DNA of 64,000 bases from Pseudomonas abyssi (GTDB lineage Bacteria; Pseudomonadota; Gammaproteobacteria; Pseudomonadales; Pseudomonadaceae), in contig NZ_NTMR01000012.1 of assembly GCF_002307495.1 (NCBI RefSeq), positions 62,001-126,000 of the forward strand. Direction: 5' to 3'. This document shows, one piece after another, positions 35,415 to 45,656 of the stretch. A program made the position numbers and the translations under genes. The notes beneath the pieces are model-generated. The model did no database searches and was not told the origin of the DNA. It saw only the letters and a program-made list of their open reading frames with translations. How positions within the stretch are numbered: position 1 is the stretch's first letter; the number at the start of each line of letters is the position of its first letter.

Positions 35415-36503
35415 ATGTCAGCGCTGTTTCAACCCTTCTCTCTCAAAGACATCACCCTGCGTAACCGCATCGCCGTACCGCCGATGTGCCAATACTCGGC
35501 CACCGACGGCGTGGTCAACGACTGGCACGTCGCCAATTACACCGCTCAGGCCCGCGGCGGCGCCGGACTGGTGATTGTCGAAGCCACGGCAGTTGCACCG
35601 GAAGGCCGCATCACGCCGGCCTGCGCCGGACTGTGGAATGACGCCCAGGCTGAGGCGTTCATGCCTGTCGTGCGCGGCATCAAGGCGCACGGTGCTGTAC
35701 CCGGTATTCAGATTGCCCACGCCGGCCGCAAGGCCAGCGCCAACCGTCCGTGGGAAGGTGACGATCACATCCCCACCGACGCCGCCAACGGCTGGCAAAC
35801 CATCGCCCCCTCCGCCATCCCCTTCGGCGCGCACCTGCCGAAAGTGCCAGAGGCCATGACGCTGCAGGACATTGAGCGGGTCAAGGCGGATTTCGTTGCC
35901 GCCGCCCGCCGCGCACTGGCCGTCGGCTTCGAGTGGCTGGAGCTGCACTTTGCCCACGGCTATCTGGCCCAAAGCTTCTTCTCACCGCACGCCAACCAGC
36001 GCACCGATGCCTACGGCGGCAATGCCGATAACCGCGGCCGCTTCCTGCTGGAAACCCTGGCCGCCGTGCGCGAAGTCTGGCCGGAACATCTGCCACTGAC
36101 CATCCGCTTTGGCGTCATCGAGTTCGACGGCAATGACGAGCAGACCATGACCGAGTCGATCGACCTCACCCGCCGCTTCAAGGCCGCCGGCATGGACATG
36201 ATGAGCGTCAGCATGGGATTTAACATCCCCACCGCCAAAATCCCCTGGGCTCCGGCGTTCATGGGCCCGATTGCCAAGCGCGTGCGTGATGAAGCCGGCG
36301 TGCCGGTCTCCTCGGCCTGGGGCTTTGGCGAGCCGCATATCGCCGAGAAAGCAGTACAGGACGGTCAACTGGATCTGGTCATGGTCGGCAAGGCGCATCT
36401 GGCCAACCCGCACTGGGCCTACCACGCCGCCCGCGAACTGAAGGTGGAGCGCCCATCCTGGGTCATGCCGGCACCCTATGCCCACTGGCTGGAACGCTAC
36501 TGA
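35415..36503 (+). CDS. xenA: Old-yellow-enzyme family NADH:flavin oxidoreductase XenA
   Basis: FMN-dependent ene-reductase of 362 residues, near-identical in length and motif order to XenA of P. putida. ALFQPFSLKDITLRNRIAVPPMCQYSA contains the redox-tuning Cys, IQIAHAGRKAS and WLELHFAHGYLAQSFFSPHANQRTDAYGG the substrate and FMN sites. The C-terminus is MPAPYAHWLERY. XenA reduces activated alkenes and nitro compounds. GGAG lies 8 bases before the ATG. The divergent ArsR gene and the flavin reductase downstream form its context. Confidence 0.94.
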   Translation: MSALFQPFSLKDITLRNRIAVPPMCQYSATDGVVNDWHVANYTAQARGGAGLVIVEATAVAPEGRITPACAGLWNDAQAEAFMPVVRGIKAHGAVPGIQIAHAGRKASANRPWEGDDHIPTDAANGWQTIAPSAIPFGAHLPKVPEAMTLQDIERVKADFVAAARRALAVGFEWLELHFAHGYLAQSFFSPHANQRTDAYGGNADNRGRFLLETLAAVREVWPEHLPLTIRFGVIEFDGNDEQTMTESIDLTRRFKAAGMDMMSVSMGFNIPTAKIPWAPAFMGPIAKRVRDEAGVPVSSAWGFGEPHIAEKAVQDGQLDLVMVGKAHLANPHWAYHAARELKVERPSWVMPAPYAHWLERY

Positions 36504-36521
36504 TCCACAGCCACCCCTTGC

Positions 36522-36540
36522 GCGCGCCGCCACGGCGCGC
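36522..36540. terminator. GC-rich hairpin after xenA
   Basis: GCGCGCCG / CGGCGCGC form a perfect 8-base stem with a CCA loop 19 bases after the xenA stop. There is no U-tract, so it may be only a weak or factor-dependent terminator between xenA and the flavin reductase gene. Confidence 0.4.
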
Positions 36541-36582
36541 TGCAATGGCAGGCAACCAATCAGATAACCGGATGGGGGCAAC

Positions 36583-37203
36583 ATGCAGGACAACAGCTAC
36601 TACTATGAACCCGCGCAGGGCCACGGGCTGGCCCACGACCCGTTCAATTCCATCGTTGGCCCCCGCCCGATCGGCTGGATCAGCAGCCGCAGCAGCGACG
36701 GTATCCTGAACCTCGCTCCCTACAGTTTTTTCAATGCGTTCAATTACATACCGCCGATCATCGGCTTTGCCAGCATTGGCCACAAGGACAGCCTGAGCAA
36801 TATCGAGCAGACCGGCGAGTTCGTCTGGAACCTCGCTACCTTGCCGTTGGCCGAGGCGATGAACCAAAGCTGCGCCGCGGTGGCGCCCGAGGTCGACGAG
36901 TTTGCGCTGGCGGGGCTGACCGCGTTGCCATCACGCCAGATCGACGTACCAAGGGTAGGCGAAAGCCCGGTCTCCTTCGAATGCCGCAAGACCCAGATCA
37001 TCCAGCTGCAGAGCGCGGCGGGCGATGCACTCAATACCTGGCTGGTGCTCGGCGAAGTGATTGGCGTCCATATCGACCGCCGCCTGCTGGTCGACGGTGT
37101 CTACCAGACCGCTGCCGCCGAGCCGATTCTGCGCGGCGGCGGCCCGGCCGATTACTTCCGCGTCGAGACGGGCGCGCTGTTTCGCATGCACCGCCCCGGC
37201 TGA
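36583..37203 (+). CDS. Flavin reductase family protein
   Basis: FMN-binding split-barrel protein of 206 residues. HDPFNSIVGPRPIGWISSRSSDGILNLAPYSFFNAFNYIPPIIGFA is the FMN-binding segment, followed by NIEQTGEFVWNLAT and SPVSFECRKTQIIQL. Such proteins supply reduced flavin or act directly on small substrates. It lies 79 bases downstream of xenA on the same strand, suggesting a shared flavin-redox role. GGGGG precedes the ATG. Confidence 0.9.
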   Translation: MQDNSYYYEPAQGHGLAHDPFNSIVGPRPIGWISSRSSDGILNLAPYSFFNAFNYIPPIIGFASIGHKDSLSNIEQTGEFVWNLATLPLAEAMNQSCAAVAPEVDEFALAGLTALPSRQIDVPRVGESPVSFECRKTQIIQLQSAAGDALNTWLVLGEVIGVHIDRRLLVDGVYQTAAAEPILRGGGPADYFRVETGALFRMHRPG

Positions 37204-37205
37204 AC

Positions 37206-37538
37206 TCACCCCGACATGAACACTGGCGCCAGCAGCACGCCCAGCAGTGGCAAGCCTAGCGCCAACCTTGGCGCATAGGGCAACAGCAGTAACAGAACCA
37301 GGCCGCACAGCGACAGCATGCCCAGCCAGCCGACCAGCGCCATGCTGGCTGGCCAGATCTGCAGACTCAGCAGCAGTGCCAGCAACAGCAGCAACACGCC
37401 CAGCGGGCGGCACCAGGCTCGCAAACTCGGCGGCGCCGCTGCAGCCAGTTGCTTCCAGTGCCGCTCCGTGCCCAGACACAGCGCCAGCATGCCGGCATAG
37501 CTGGCGCTCAGCGCCAGACACAGCAGACTGGCGTTCAT
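37206..37538 (-). CDS. DUF3325 membrane protein
   Basis: Small membrane protein (110 residues) with three or four hydrophobic segments (LLCLALSASYAGMLALCLG, PLGVLLLLLALLLSLQIW, LVGWLGMLSLCGLVLLLLLPY, LPLLGVLLAPVF). It matches the DUF3325 family found with PepSY proteins in iron-uptake operons. The ATG overlaps the stop of the PepSY gene (ATGA). Third gene of DUF3649-PepSY-DUF3325. Confidence 0.82.
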   Translation of the reverse strand: MNASLLCLALSASYAGMLALCLGTERHWKQLAAAAPPSLRAWCRPLGVLLLLLALLLSLQIWPASMALVGWLGMLSLCGLVLLLLLPYAPRLALGLPLLGVLLAPVFMSG

Positions 37539-39109
37539 GACTGCACCTCCGCCATCACCGCAGGCGCTCGTCGCGCAGCCCGAGCCGTTGCCGCCGGCCG
37601 CTTTGACACTTTCCACGCCGCCAGCGCCAGCAAGGCTCCGAGCCCAAACCCGGTCAGATCAACCCCCAGTCGAATGCGGTCAGGAACGGCAAGCGCGGTT
37701 TGCAGATCCAGCAGTGGCAAGCCCAGCAGCAGCACCGCACTCGCCGCCAGTTGTTCCAGCCAGCCACGCAACGGCGCGCGCAGCCGTGCATGCAGCAGTG
37801 CTGCCAGCCAGGCGCCGAAGAATACCCGCAACTCCCAGCCCTCACGCTCGGCCAGATCCGCCGGCAACAGGCGGTTGGCCCACAGCAGCGCCACGCAGGC
37901 CAGCATCAGTCCGCCCACGCAGGCCAGATTGAGCCACTCCACTTGACGCAGCCAGACGCCCTGTGCCGCAGACTGCCGTCGCCGCTTGACGGTATACAGC
38001 ACCAGTCCGCTGGCGATCATGGCGCTGCTGACCAGACCACATAAGAAATACAGCCAGCGCATGGGGTAACCGCCAAACTGGGCAAAATGCAGCCCCGCCA
38101 TCACTTTTTGCACCAGCAGGCTGGTGCGGGTCGGCGGCGGCGCGCGCAGCAGCTCGCCGGTGATCGCATTGAAGGCCAGCGCCTCGCCCTTGGTCAGCTC
38201 CAGACGACTGCCAAGCAGCGGCCGCACCTCGACCCGCGCATTGACGCGGCCCGGTTGAGCGACCGACAGCGAAGACAGCATGCCCGCACCGTAATGGGCT
38301 TCGCCCAGGGCAATGAACTGCTCCAGCGGCAGCATGGCGGCGCTCGCCGCCGGCACCTCACGCGATGGCCGACCGCCCTCGCCCCCGCGCGCCGCGCCCT
38401 GTTGCTGCTGGGCACCCGGGCGCAGCTCGCGCAGCAGCGCATCGCGATCGCCGTTGTACAGCGCATCGGTTGCGGCCGGCATGTAGATCAGGAAGAAGAT
38501 CACCAGACCGGTGTAGGTAATCATCAGATGGAACGGCAACAGCAGCACGGCGCTGGCGTTGTGACCATCCAGCCAGCTGCGCTGACCCTTGCCCGGGCGG
38601 AAGGTAAAGAAGTCCTTGAAGATCTTCTTGTGGATGATGATGCCGCTGATAATCGCCACCAGCATCGCCATCGCAGCAAACCCGACGACCCAGATACCGA
38701 GAAAGCGCGGCATATGCAGGGTGTAATGGAAACGGAAGAAGAAACTGCCTCCTGCGGTCTCTCGCGGCGTTATCTGCTCGCCGCTCTCGGCGTCGATCAG
38801 CGTGCGCTGGCCACGCCGCTGTTCACCCGCCGAGACGCTCAGCGAGGGATCGCGCGCCGTCGGCAGGCCGATATTCCAGGCACTCGCCGCCGGATGGTTG
38901 GCTTCCAGCCAGCGCTGGGCAACCTGCACGGCACTGGCCTGATCGACCTGCCGGTCCTGCAGTTCCGGTTGCATCCACCAGTTCAATTCGCGATCAAACA
39001 CCGCCAGGGTGCCGGTCAGAAAGATCGCAAACAGCAACCAGCCGAGCACCAGGCCAGTCCAGGTATGCAGCCCCGACATTGATTGGGTCAACGAGGGTTG
39101 GCGACTCAT
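37535..39109 (-). CDS. PepSY-associated transmembrane protein (siderophore-iron reductase type)
   Basis: Inner-membrane protein of 524 residues. It has an N-terminal helix (GLHTWTGLVLGWLLFAIFLTGTLAVFDRELNWWM), a PepSY periplasmic loop (VAQRWLEANHPAASAWNIG), the helix-flanked FRFHYTLHMPRFLGIWVVGFAAMAMLVAIISGIIIHKKIFKDFFTFRPGKGQRSWLDGHNA with several His residues typical of haem-binding PepSY proteins, and five or more C-terminal helices. Relatives such as FoxB are implicated in reductive iron release from siderophores at the inner membrane. A GGAGG run abuts the ATG. It overlaps both neighbours by four bases. Confidence 0.88.
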   Translation of the reverse strand: MSRQPSLTQSMSGLHTWTGLVLGWLLFAIFLTGTLAVFDRELNWWMQPELQDRQVDQASAVQVAQRWLEANHPAASAWNIGLPTARDPSLSVSAGEQRRGQRTLIDAESGEQITPRETAGGSFFFRFHYTLHMPRFLGIWVVGFAAMAMLVAIISGIIIHKKIFKDFFTFRPGKGQRSWLDGHNASAVLLLPFHLMITYTGLVIFFLIYMPAATDALYNGDRDALLRELRPGAQQQQGAARGGEGGRPSREVPAASAAMLPLEQFIALGEAHYGAGMLSSLSVAQPGRVNARVEVRPLLGSRLELTKGEALAFNAITGELLRAPPPTRTSLLVQKVMAGLHFAQFGGYPMRWLYFLCGLVSSAMIASGLVLYTVKRRRQSAAQGVWLRQVEWLNLACVGGLMLACVALLWANRLLPADLAEREGWELRVFFGAWLAALLHARLRAPLRGWLEQLAASAVLLLGLPLLDLQTALAVPDRIRLGVDLTGFGLGALLALAAWKVSKRPAATARAARRAPAVMAEVQS

Positions 39110-39408
39110 ACCTCCCCCCCTGCAAACCACTGCGGGCCAAAGCCGATCAGCAGCAATACCAGCGTCACCGGCAGCGCCCAGAGCGCCTGACGAAGCGGGC
39201 GTGCGAACACCCACAAGACAAACACGGTGTAGACCGCGAACGACAGCAACGTCGCACTGATCGCCGCATCAATCCGCGCCAGCGGCAGCAGCCGTGCCAG
39301 CGCTGCGGTCAGGCTATAGGTGAACACATAGCCACCCAGCACTGCGAACAGGATGCGGGCCAGGGCATTCGGCCAGACAGCGCCGCCACGAGAAACCAGC
39401 TTACTCAT
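39106..39408 (-). CDS. DUF3649 membrane protein
   Basis: Membrane protein of 100 residues with three hydrophobic segments ([70 protein letters not shown]), matching DUF3649. It is the first gene of the three-gene inner-membrane operon and lies 97 bases after the catecholate-type receptor gene on the same strand. It presumably works with the PepSY protein in iron release. Confidence 0.84.
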   Translation of the reverse strand: MSKLVSRGGAVWPNALARILFAVLGGYVFTYSLTAALARLLPLARIDAAISATLLSFAVYTVFVLWVFARPLRQALWALPVTLVLLLIGFGPQWFAGGEV

Positions 39409-39452
39409 CCAACACTCTCCAACAGGGCCAATGCCCAGAGACAGAACGCAGT

Positions 39453-39480
39453 CCGCCCGCTGAGCGGGTTCAGCGGGCGG
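39453..39480 (-). terminator. Strong GC-rich hairpin between receptor gene and DUF3649 operon
   Basis: CCGCCCGCTGA / TCAGCGGGCGG form a perfect 11-base stem with a 6-base loop 26 bases after the receptor stop. No U-tract follows, so it may attenuate transcription or stabilise the upstream message rather than terminate fully. Confidence 0.45.
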
Positions 39481-39505
39481 GCTACCAGACAGTCTGACCG
39501 GCGGA

Positions 39506-41566
39506 TCAGAAATCGACCGTCATGCCCACCGTCAACCGGCGGCCATCGAGTACCACGCCGTAGCTGTCGTTGGTCACTTCCTTGTTGGCGACGTTGTAGA
39601 GGCCGGCCTTGACGTTGACGTTGTCGGTCAGGCGATAGCCCGCGCCGATATCGACAAAACCGTATCCGGGCGTGCCGTCCGACATGCTGGTGCGGCCCAT
39701 GTAATCGGAGGTTTTGCTGCGATAGTTACCCTGCAGCCAGGCGTTCAGGCGCGCATTGACGTCCCATTCCAGCAGGCCGTTGAGCATATGCCGTGGCTGC
39801 CGGTTCAGAGGCTCGCCCTTGAACTCGCCGGACTTCTGCTCGGAACGGGTAAAGGTGTAGCTGCTGGAGAGGTTCCAGTTCGGCTGGAAGCGGTAGTCGA
39901 GCGTCAGCTCGACGCCCTGCATAACGGCCTCGGAGATGTTCTTGCGGGTGCTGAGGAAGTAGTAATTGTTACCGCCAAACCCGCAGGTCCAGGTCGCCGG
40001 ATCGCCGCGATCACCGTTCGGGCTTTCGCAAAACCGATCCTCGGCAATCTTGTCCTTGTACTGGGTATGGAACAGCATGGCGCTGGTATTGAGCCCCAGC
40101 GCAGCGTTGTCGTAGACGTAACCGATCTCGTAGTTGGTGCTGGTTTCCGGCTTCAGGTCCGGATTGCCGATGATCAGTGCACGGGGATGCGGGGCCGGCG
40201 AGCCGCCACCGCCGGTACCGCGACCGAAGCCCTCGGTGGCATCGGACAGAGTCGGCTGACGGTAGCCGGTAGACACCCCACCCTTGATCACCCACTCCGG
40301 GTTCAGCCGGTAGACGCCGTAGAGCCGTGGCGACAGCTCGCCGCCGAACAACTCGTCGTCGTTGTAGCGCAGTCCGGTGGTCACAGACAGATCGTCGGTG
40401 AGAGCCCAGTCCACCTCAGTGTAAAGCGCCGCAATCCAGCGATCGACGCTTTTTACCGCTCCCGGAATGTTGGAGGTCAGCAGGCCGTTGGTTTCATCAA
40501 CAAACTCCTCCTGCTTGTATTGCCCGCCGAAGGTCACCACGTGATCACCCCAGAAGTAGCTTGCCTGGGTATTGAGCAGGCTGACCTCCTCCTGCTTGGT
40601 GCTGCCGGTACCCGGCTTGTCGGACACATCGTGCTGCAGGAAGCTGTTGATGATCAGGTCGCCATAATTGCCATCATGGCTGAAGACATAGACGTCCTTT
40701 TCATAGCGATAGGTCGACGGATCAGCGTCCGCAGCGATGCTCTTGCCCGGCGTGTGGGTATATTTCAGCTCGGATGCGGTGTAGCCGAGGCTGAAGCGAT
40801 TCTGCTCGTTGGGCGTCAGGTAGAACTCGGCGCCACCCTGTTTGCGGGTACTCTCCGGCATGCTGGCGGCGGCATCGCCACCACCGATGTAATCGCTCTC
40901 GTCGGTGCCGACATAGGTGCCGGTGAACTGCGCACCGAGCAGGCCCTGAATGATCGGGCCGGCCAGATAGAAATCAGCCTGCTGCGCGTCGCTGCTGATA
41001 TCGTTCATGGCGCCGGTGTACTCGGTCGAGATGCTGCCGGCCCATTCGTCACCGCCGCGACGGGTGATGATATTGATCACCCCGCCCATGGCTTCAGAGC
41101 CATAGAGCGAGGACATCGGCCCGCGGATCACCTCGATCCGCTCGATCATCGAGATCGGCGGCAGGCCGATCTGCTTGCCGCCATCGGCACCGTTGGTGTT
41201 GACCATGCGGCCGGCAGAAATCGGCCTGCCATCGACCAGATACAGCGTATAGGTGTCATCCATGCCGCGAATGCTGATGTCCTGCATATTGCCGCCGCCG
41301 GTGACAAACACGCCGGGAATGTTACGCACGGCATCGGTGACGTCGGAGTAGGACTGCTTCTCCAGTTGCTCGCGGGTAATGACCGAGATGCTGGCAGGCG
41401 CATCGGCGATGTTCTGCTCGTAGCCAGCCGCGGTGACCACCGTGATCTCGTCCAGCGTCACCACCTCCCCATCGGTGTCCGGCTCGGCGGCCAGCGCACT
41501 GGCGGTCAGTCCGACGCTGGCCACAGCGACTGCACAGGCCAATTGGTGGCGTTTGAAAATCCGCAT
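39506..41566 (-). CDS. TonB-dependent catecholate-type siderophore receptor (PfeA/CirA/IrgA-like)
   Basis: Outer-membrane receptor of 686 residues. A signal peptide ends near ALAAEPD, the TonB box is EITVVTA, and the plug runs through APASISVITREQLEKQ, DAVRNIPGVFVTGGGNMQDISIRGM, LVDGRPI and IERIEVIRGPMSSLYGSEAMGGVINIITRR. The 22-strand barrel ends with a terminal Phe (RLTVGMTVDF). It is preceded on the same strand by a response regulator and sensor kinase, the order of P. aeruginosa pfeR-pfeS-pfeA. A Fur-like box lies 86 bases upstream. Ferric enterobactin or a similar catecholate is the likely ligand. Confidence 0.9.
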   Translation of the reverse strand: MRIFKRHQLACAVAVASVGLTASALAAEPDTDGEVVTLDEITVVTAAGYEQNIADAPASISVITREQLEKQSYSDVTDAVRNIPGVFVTGGGNMQDISIRGMDDTYTLYLVDGRPISAGRMVNTNGADGGKQIGLPPISMIERIEVIRGPMSSLYGSEAMGGVINIITRRGGDEWAGSISTEYTGAMNDISSDAQQADFYLAGPIIQGLLGAQFTGTYVGTDESDYIGGGDAAASMPESTRKQGGAEFYLTPNEQNRFSLGYTASELKYTHTPGKSIAADADPSTYRYEKDVYVFSHDGNYGDLIINSFLQHDVSDKPGTGSTKQEEVSLLNTQASYFWGDHVVTFGGQYKQEEFVDETNGLLTSNIPGAVKSVDRWIAALYTEVDWALTDDLSVTTGLRYNDDELFGGELSPRLYGVYRLNPEWVIKGGVSTGYRQPTLSDATEGFGRGTGGGGSPAPHPRALIIGNPDLKPETSTNYEIGYVYDNAALGLNTSAMLFHTQYKDKIAEDRFCESPNGDRGDPATWTCGFGGNNYYFLSTRKNISEAVMQGVELTLDYRFQPNWNLSSSYTFTRSEQKSGEFKGEPLNRQPRHMLNGLLEWDVNARLNAWLQGNYRSKTSDYMGRTSMSDGTPGYGFVDIGAGYRLTDNVNVKAGLYNVANKEVTNDSYGVVLDGRRLTVGMTVDF

Positions 41567-41651
41567 ACTCTCGACTCCCTGACAAGATAATGATCGAATG
41601 CATCAGCAACGACCCGCTCCCGTCAGGCCGATCCAATGTGGTGAAATCGGC

Positions 41652-41670
41652 ACAAATGATATTGATTGCC
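41652..41670 (-). promoter_or_regulatory. Fur box upstream of the catecholate receptor gene
   Basis: On the minus strand GGCAATCAATATCATTTGT matches about 11 of 19 positions of the GATAATGATAATCATTATC consensus, including AAT and ATCATT. It sits between the kinase stop and the receptor start, so the receptor has its own iron-responsive promoter. Confidence 0.5.
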
Positions 41671-41696
41671 ATTTAAGAGTAAAGCGCATTTACATT

Positions 41697-43028
41697 CTAT
41701 ACAGCGCGTAAACTGAACCAGAGCTGCAAGCCAGGATGGCCATTGCGCGCCCAGATCCTGCCGCCCTGCAGGCGAATCTGGCGCTCGGCGATAGCCAGAC
41801 CAAGACCGAAGCCGCCGTCACCCGGGCGCGCGCTGTTCAGGCGGGAAAACGGTCGAAAAATCTGCTCCAGCTGGGCCTCCTCAACGCCCGGGCCCTGATC
41901 AGCCAGGCACAGCAACCAGTTGGCGCCTTCGCGCTGCGCACGCATTTGCACCAGGCCGTTATCCGGTGAATGCCGTATCGCATTGCGCAATACATTCTCC
42001 AGAGCCTGACTCAGGCCGTTGAGGTGGCCCTGCACCCGACAGTCATCAGGCAGCTCGGCGCTGATGCGCTCGGGCGCCCAGCCAGACTCGAACAGCGCGT
42101 CTTCGCGCAGCACTTCCCAGAGCGCATTCAAGTCAACGGCTTCCAGTTGCAGTTGACCCGGCTGGCTGTCCAGCCAGGCGACCTCCAGCGTGCCGTCGAG
42201 CAGCTCCTGCATGCGATCAACCTCATGCTCCAGACGCTCGCGCAGCTCACGCTGGCTGAGGTCGCTTTCAGCCGCCACGCGCAACCGGCTGAGCGGGGTA
42301 CGCAACTCATGGGACACGTCCCGCAGCAACTGCCGTTGTTGCCCGATGGAATCGCGCAGGCGCCGGGTCAGGTAATCCAGCGACCGGCCCAGCTCGCCCA
42401 GCTCATCCCGGCGCCCGGCCAACTCGGCAGGCAGCAGGGTTTCCAGCGGGTTGGCGCGCATGGCGTTGGCCTGACGGCGCAAGCGCTCCAGCGGCGAGAT
42501 CAGCAACATGTACAGCAGCGCACAAAACAGCAGCGACAGCAGCGCCGGCATCAAATAAAGCACCAGGGCATTAAGCAGCGGGCGCACAGCCCAGGGCGTT
42601 AGCGACTCGGGCAGGCGCAGCACCAGCGACTCGTCCCGACCTTGCATGGGTACATAGATCACCTGGCGGCCACCGCCACGCATGCTCATCGGCGCCGTAT
42701 AGCTGCGCAGAAAGGTCAGCATGTTGCGCTGCTCGTCACTCAGCGGCTGGCCGGGCAACGCCTGTAGGGCAGCATCCACCACCACGAGAATTTCCGGGGA
42801 CAGCTCTGCGTGCTGGTCTCGCCAGGCATTCAGTGCGTCGACGCCCTGATCCAGCGCGCTGGCGGCATCGGCGGCATAACCACGCAGCTCGCGCAGGGTC
42901 GATTCGGGCAGGTGCGCCAGGTAGCTGTCCACCCGTTGGGCCGCGTAGTCGGTTACCGCAATCATGCACAGGCAAAAGCCGGCGACCAACAACACCATGC
43001 GCCAGTAGAGCGAGCGGCGGCCGAGCAT
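41697..43028 (-). CDS. Sensor histidine kinase (PfeS-like)
   Basis: Inner-membrane kinase of 443 residues. Two helices (about 9-27 and 166-190) enclose a periplasmic domain of about 140 residues. Then come HAMP, the phosphoacceptor box LLRDVSHELRTPLSRLRVA, and N, G1 and G2 boxes (NVLRNAIRHSPDNG, LADQGPGVEEAQ, GFGLGLAIAERQ). Its ATG overlaps the response-regulator stop by one base. The position before a catecholate receptor points to ferric-siderophore sensing in the periplasm. Confidence 0.88.
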   Translation of the reverse strand: MLGRRSLYWRMVLLVAGFCLCMIAVTDYAAQRVDSYLAHLPESTLRELRGYAADAASALDQGVDALNAWRDQHAELSPEILVVVDAALQALPGQPLSDEQRNMLTFLRSYTAPMSMRGGGRQVIYVPMQGRDESLVLRLPESLTPWAVRPLLNALVLYLMPALLSLLFCALLYMLLISPLERLRRQANAMRANPLETLLPAELAGRRDELGELGRSLDYLTRRLRDSIGQQRQLLRDVSHELRTPLSRLRVAAESDLSQRELRERLEHEVDRMQELLDGTLEVAWLDSQPGQLQLEAVDLNALWEVLREDALFESGWAPERISAELPDDCRVQGHLNGLSQALENVLRNAIRHSPDNGLVQMRAQREGANWLLCLADQGPGVEEAQLEQIFRPFSRLNSARPGDGGFGLGLAIAERQIRLQGGRIWARNGHPGLQLWFSLRAV

Positions 43029-43735
43029 CAGCACGGGTCCCGGCTGAGCAAGTAGCCGTGCCCCCAGACAGCTTCCAGACGCAGGCAATCTATCCCGGCC
43101 TGACTCAGTTTGCGGCGCAGATTGCTGACATGCATATCCAGCACCCGGTCATGCCGGGTAAAACCGCGATGCAGCACCTGCTGATACAGAAAGGCCTTGC
43201 TCTGCACCTCGCCGGCGTGCGCATGCAGCACTTCCAGCAGGCGATACTCGGTCGGCGTGAAGATGACGGCAATGTCGCCATAACGCAGACGCGAGGCTTT
43301 TTCGTCAAAGTGCAGTTCGGCATCGTCGACCGCGGGCTGCGCTACTCCCTGCCCCCGCTCATAGCTGATGCGGCGCAGAATCGCATTGACCCGCACCTCC
43401 AGCTCGCGGCTGCTGAAGGGTTTGGGCAGATAATCGTCGGCGCCGCGATCAAAGCCGGTGACTCGGCTCTCTTCATCGCCCAGTGCCGACATCATCAAGA
43501 CCGGCGTGACGCACAGCCGACGCAGGCGGCTGATCAGCTCCATGCCACTGAGGCCCGGCAGCATGACATCCAGCAGGATCAGATCAAACGCGCCCTGACT
43601 GGCCTGCGCCAGGCCCTGCTGACCGTCGGTAGCCAACACGACATCGTGCCCGCTGTTGCCGAGCGACTGCAGCAAGTGCTCGCCCAGCACCGGGTCGTCC
43701 TCCACCGCCAATATGCGTGCTTGAAATACCTGCAC
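43028..43735 (-). CDS. OmpR-family response regulator (PfeR-like)
   Basis: Response regulator of 235 residues. The receiver has ILAVEDDPVLGEHLLQSL, phosphoacceptor Asp in DLILLDVMLPGLSG, and Lys in DDYLPKPFSSREL. The winged helix ends VLDMHVSNLRRKLSQAG, then LRLEAVWGHGYLLS. The open frame extends to 43816 but crosses a Fur-like box at 43746-43764, so the GTG at 43735 is preferred; this implies a very short leader. It should activate the receptor gene downstream of the kinase. Confidence 0.86.
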   Translation of the reverse strand: MQVFQARILAVEDDPVLGEHLLQSLGNSGHDVVLATDGQQGLAQASQGAFDLILLDVMLPGLSGMELISRLRRLCVTPVLMMSALGDEESRVTGFDRGADDYLPKPFSSRELEVRVNAILRRISYERGQGVAQPAVDDAELHFDEKASRLRYGDIAVIFTPTEYRLLEVLHAHAGEVQSKAFLYQQVLHRGFTRHDRVLDMHVSNLRRKLSQAGIDCLRLEAVWGHGYLLSRDPC

Positions 43736-43745
43736 CCGTCGCACC

Positions 43746-43764
43746 AAGAATGAGAACCATAAAC
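43746..43764. promoter_or_regulatory. Fur box at the response-regulator promoter
   Basis: AAGAATGAGAACCATAAAC matches 13 of 19 positions of the Fur consensus GATAATGATAATCATTATC. It lies 11 bases upstream of the proposed GTG start, where it would cover the promoter of the two-component operon. Confidence 0.55.
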
Positions 43765-43888
43765 GCCCGCAAACATACTGCATCCACCACCGTCCGGCAA
43801 ACACCTCCGGTCGCACTCGCCTGTCACCCGCGCCGCCAAGTCGCTACAATGCGCGCCCACTTCTTCGCTCTCAACATCAGGACTTTCC

Positions 43889-45478
<1,590 letters not shown>

Positions 45479-45485
45479 TCAACAC

Positions 45486-45523
45486 CGCCGACCAGCAGAG
45501 TCTGCTCTCTGGTCGGCGCTTTA
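45486..45523 (+). terminator. Terminator hairpin after ybiT
   Basis: CGCCGACCAG (45486-45495) pairs with CTGGTCGGCG (45509-45518), and AGAG/CTCT extend the stem inside. CTTT follows. It starts eight bases after the ybiT stop. Confidence 0.65.
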
Positions 45524-45613
45524 CAGAATTTACACCTCCCTCTACCCCTTGCTGCACGCGCCCTCCAGACGATTTTCACAGATAGAAACATTGCCGATGA
45601 AACTATTTCATTT

Positions 45614-45632
45614 GCAACTGATTATCATCTGC
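45614..45632 (+). promoter_or_regulatory. Fur box upstream of the second receptor gene
   Basis: GCAACTGATTATCATCTGC matches 12 of 19 positions of the Fur consensus, with an uninterrupted ATTATCAT core. It is 25 bases before the receptor start at 45657. Confidence 0.55.
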
Positions 45633-45656
45633 GAAATTTTCCACTGGAGCCTCTGA

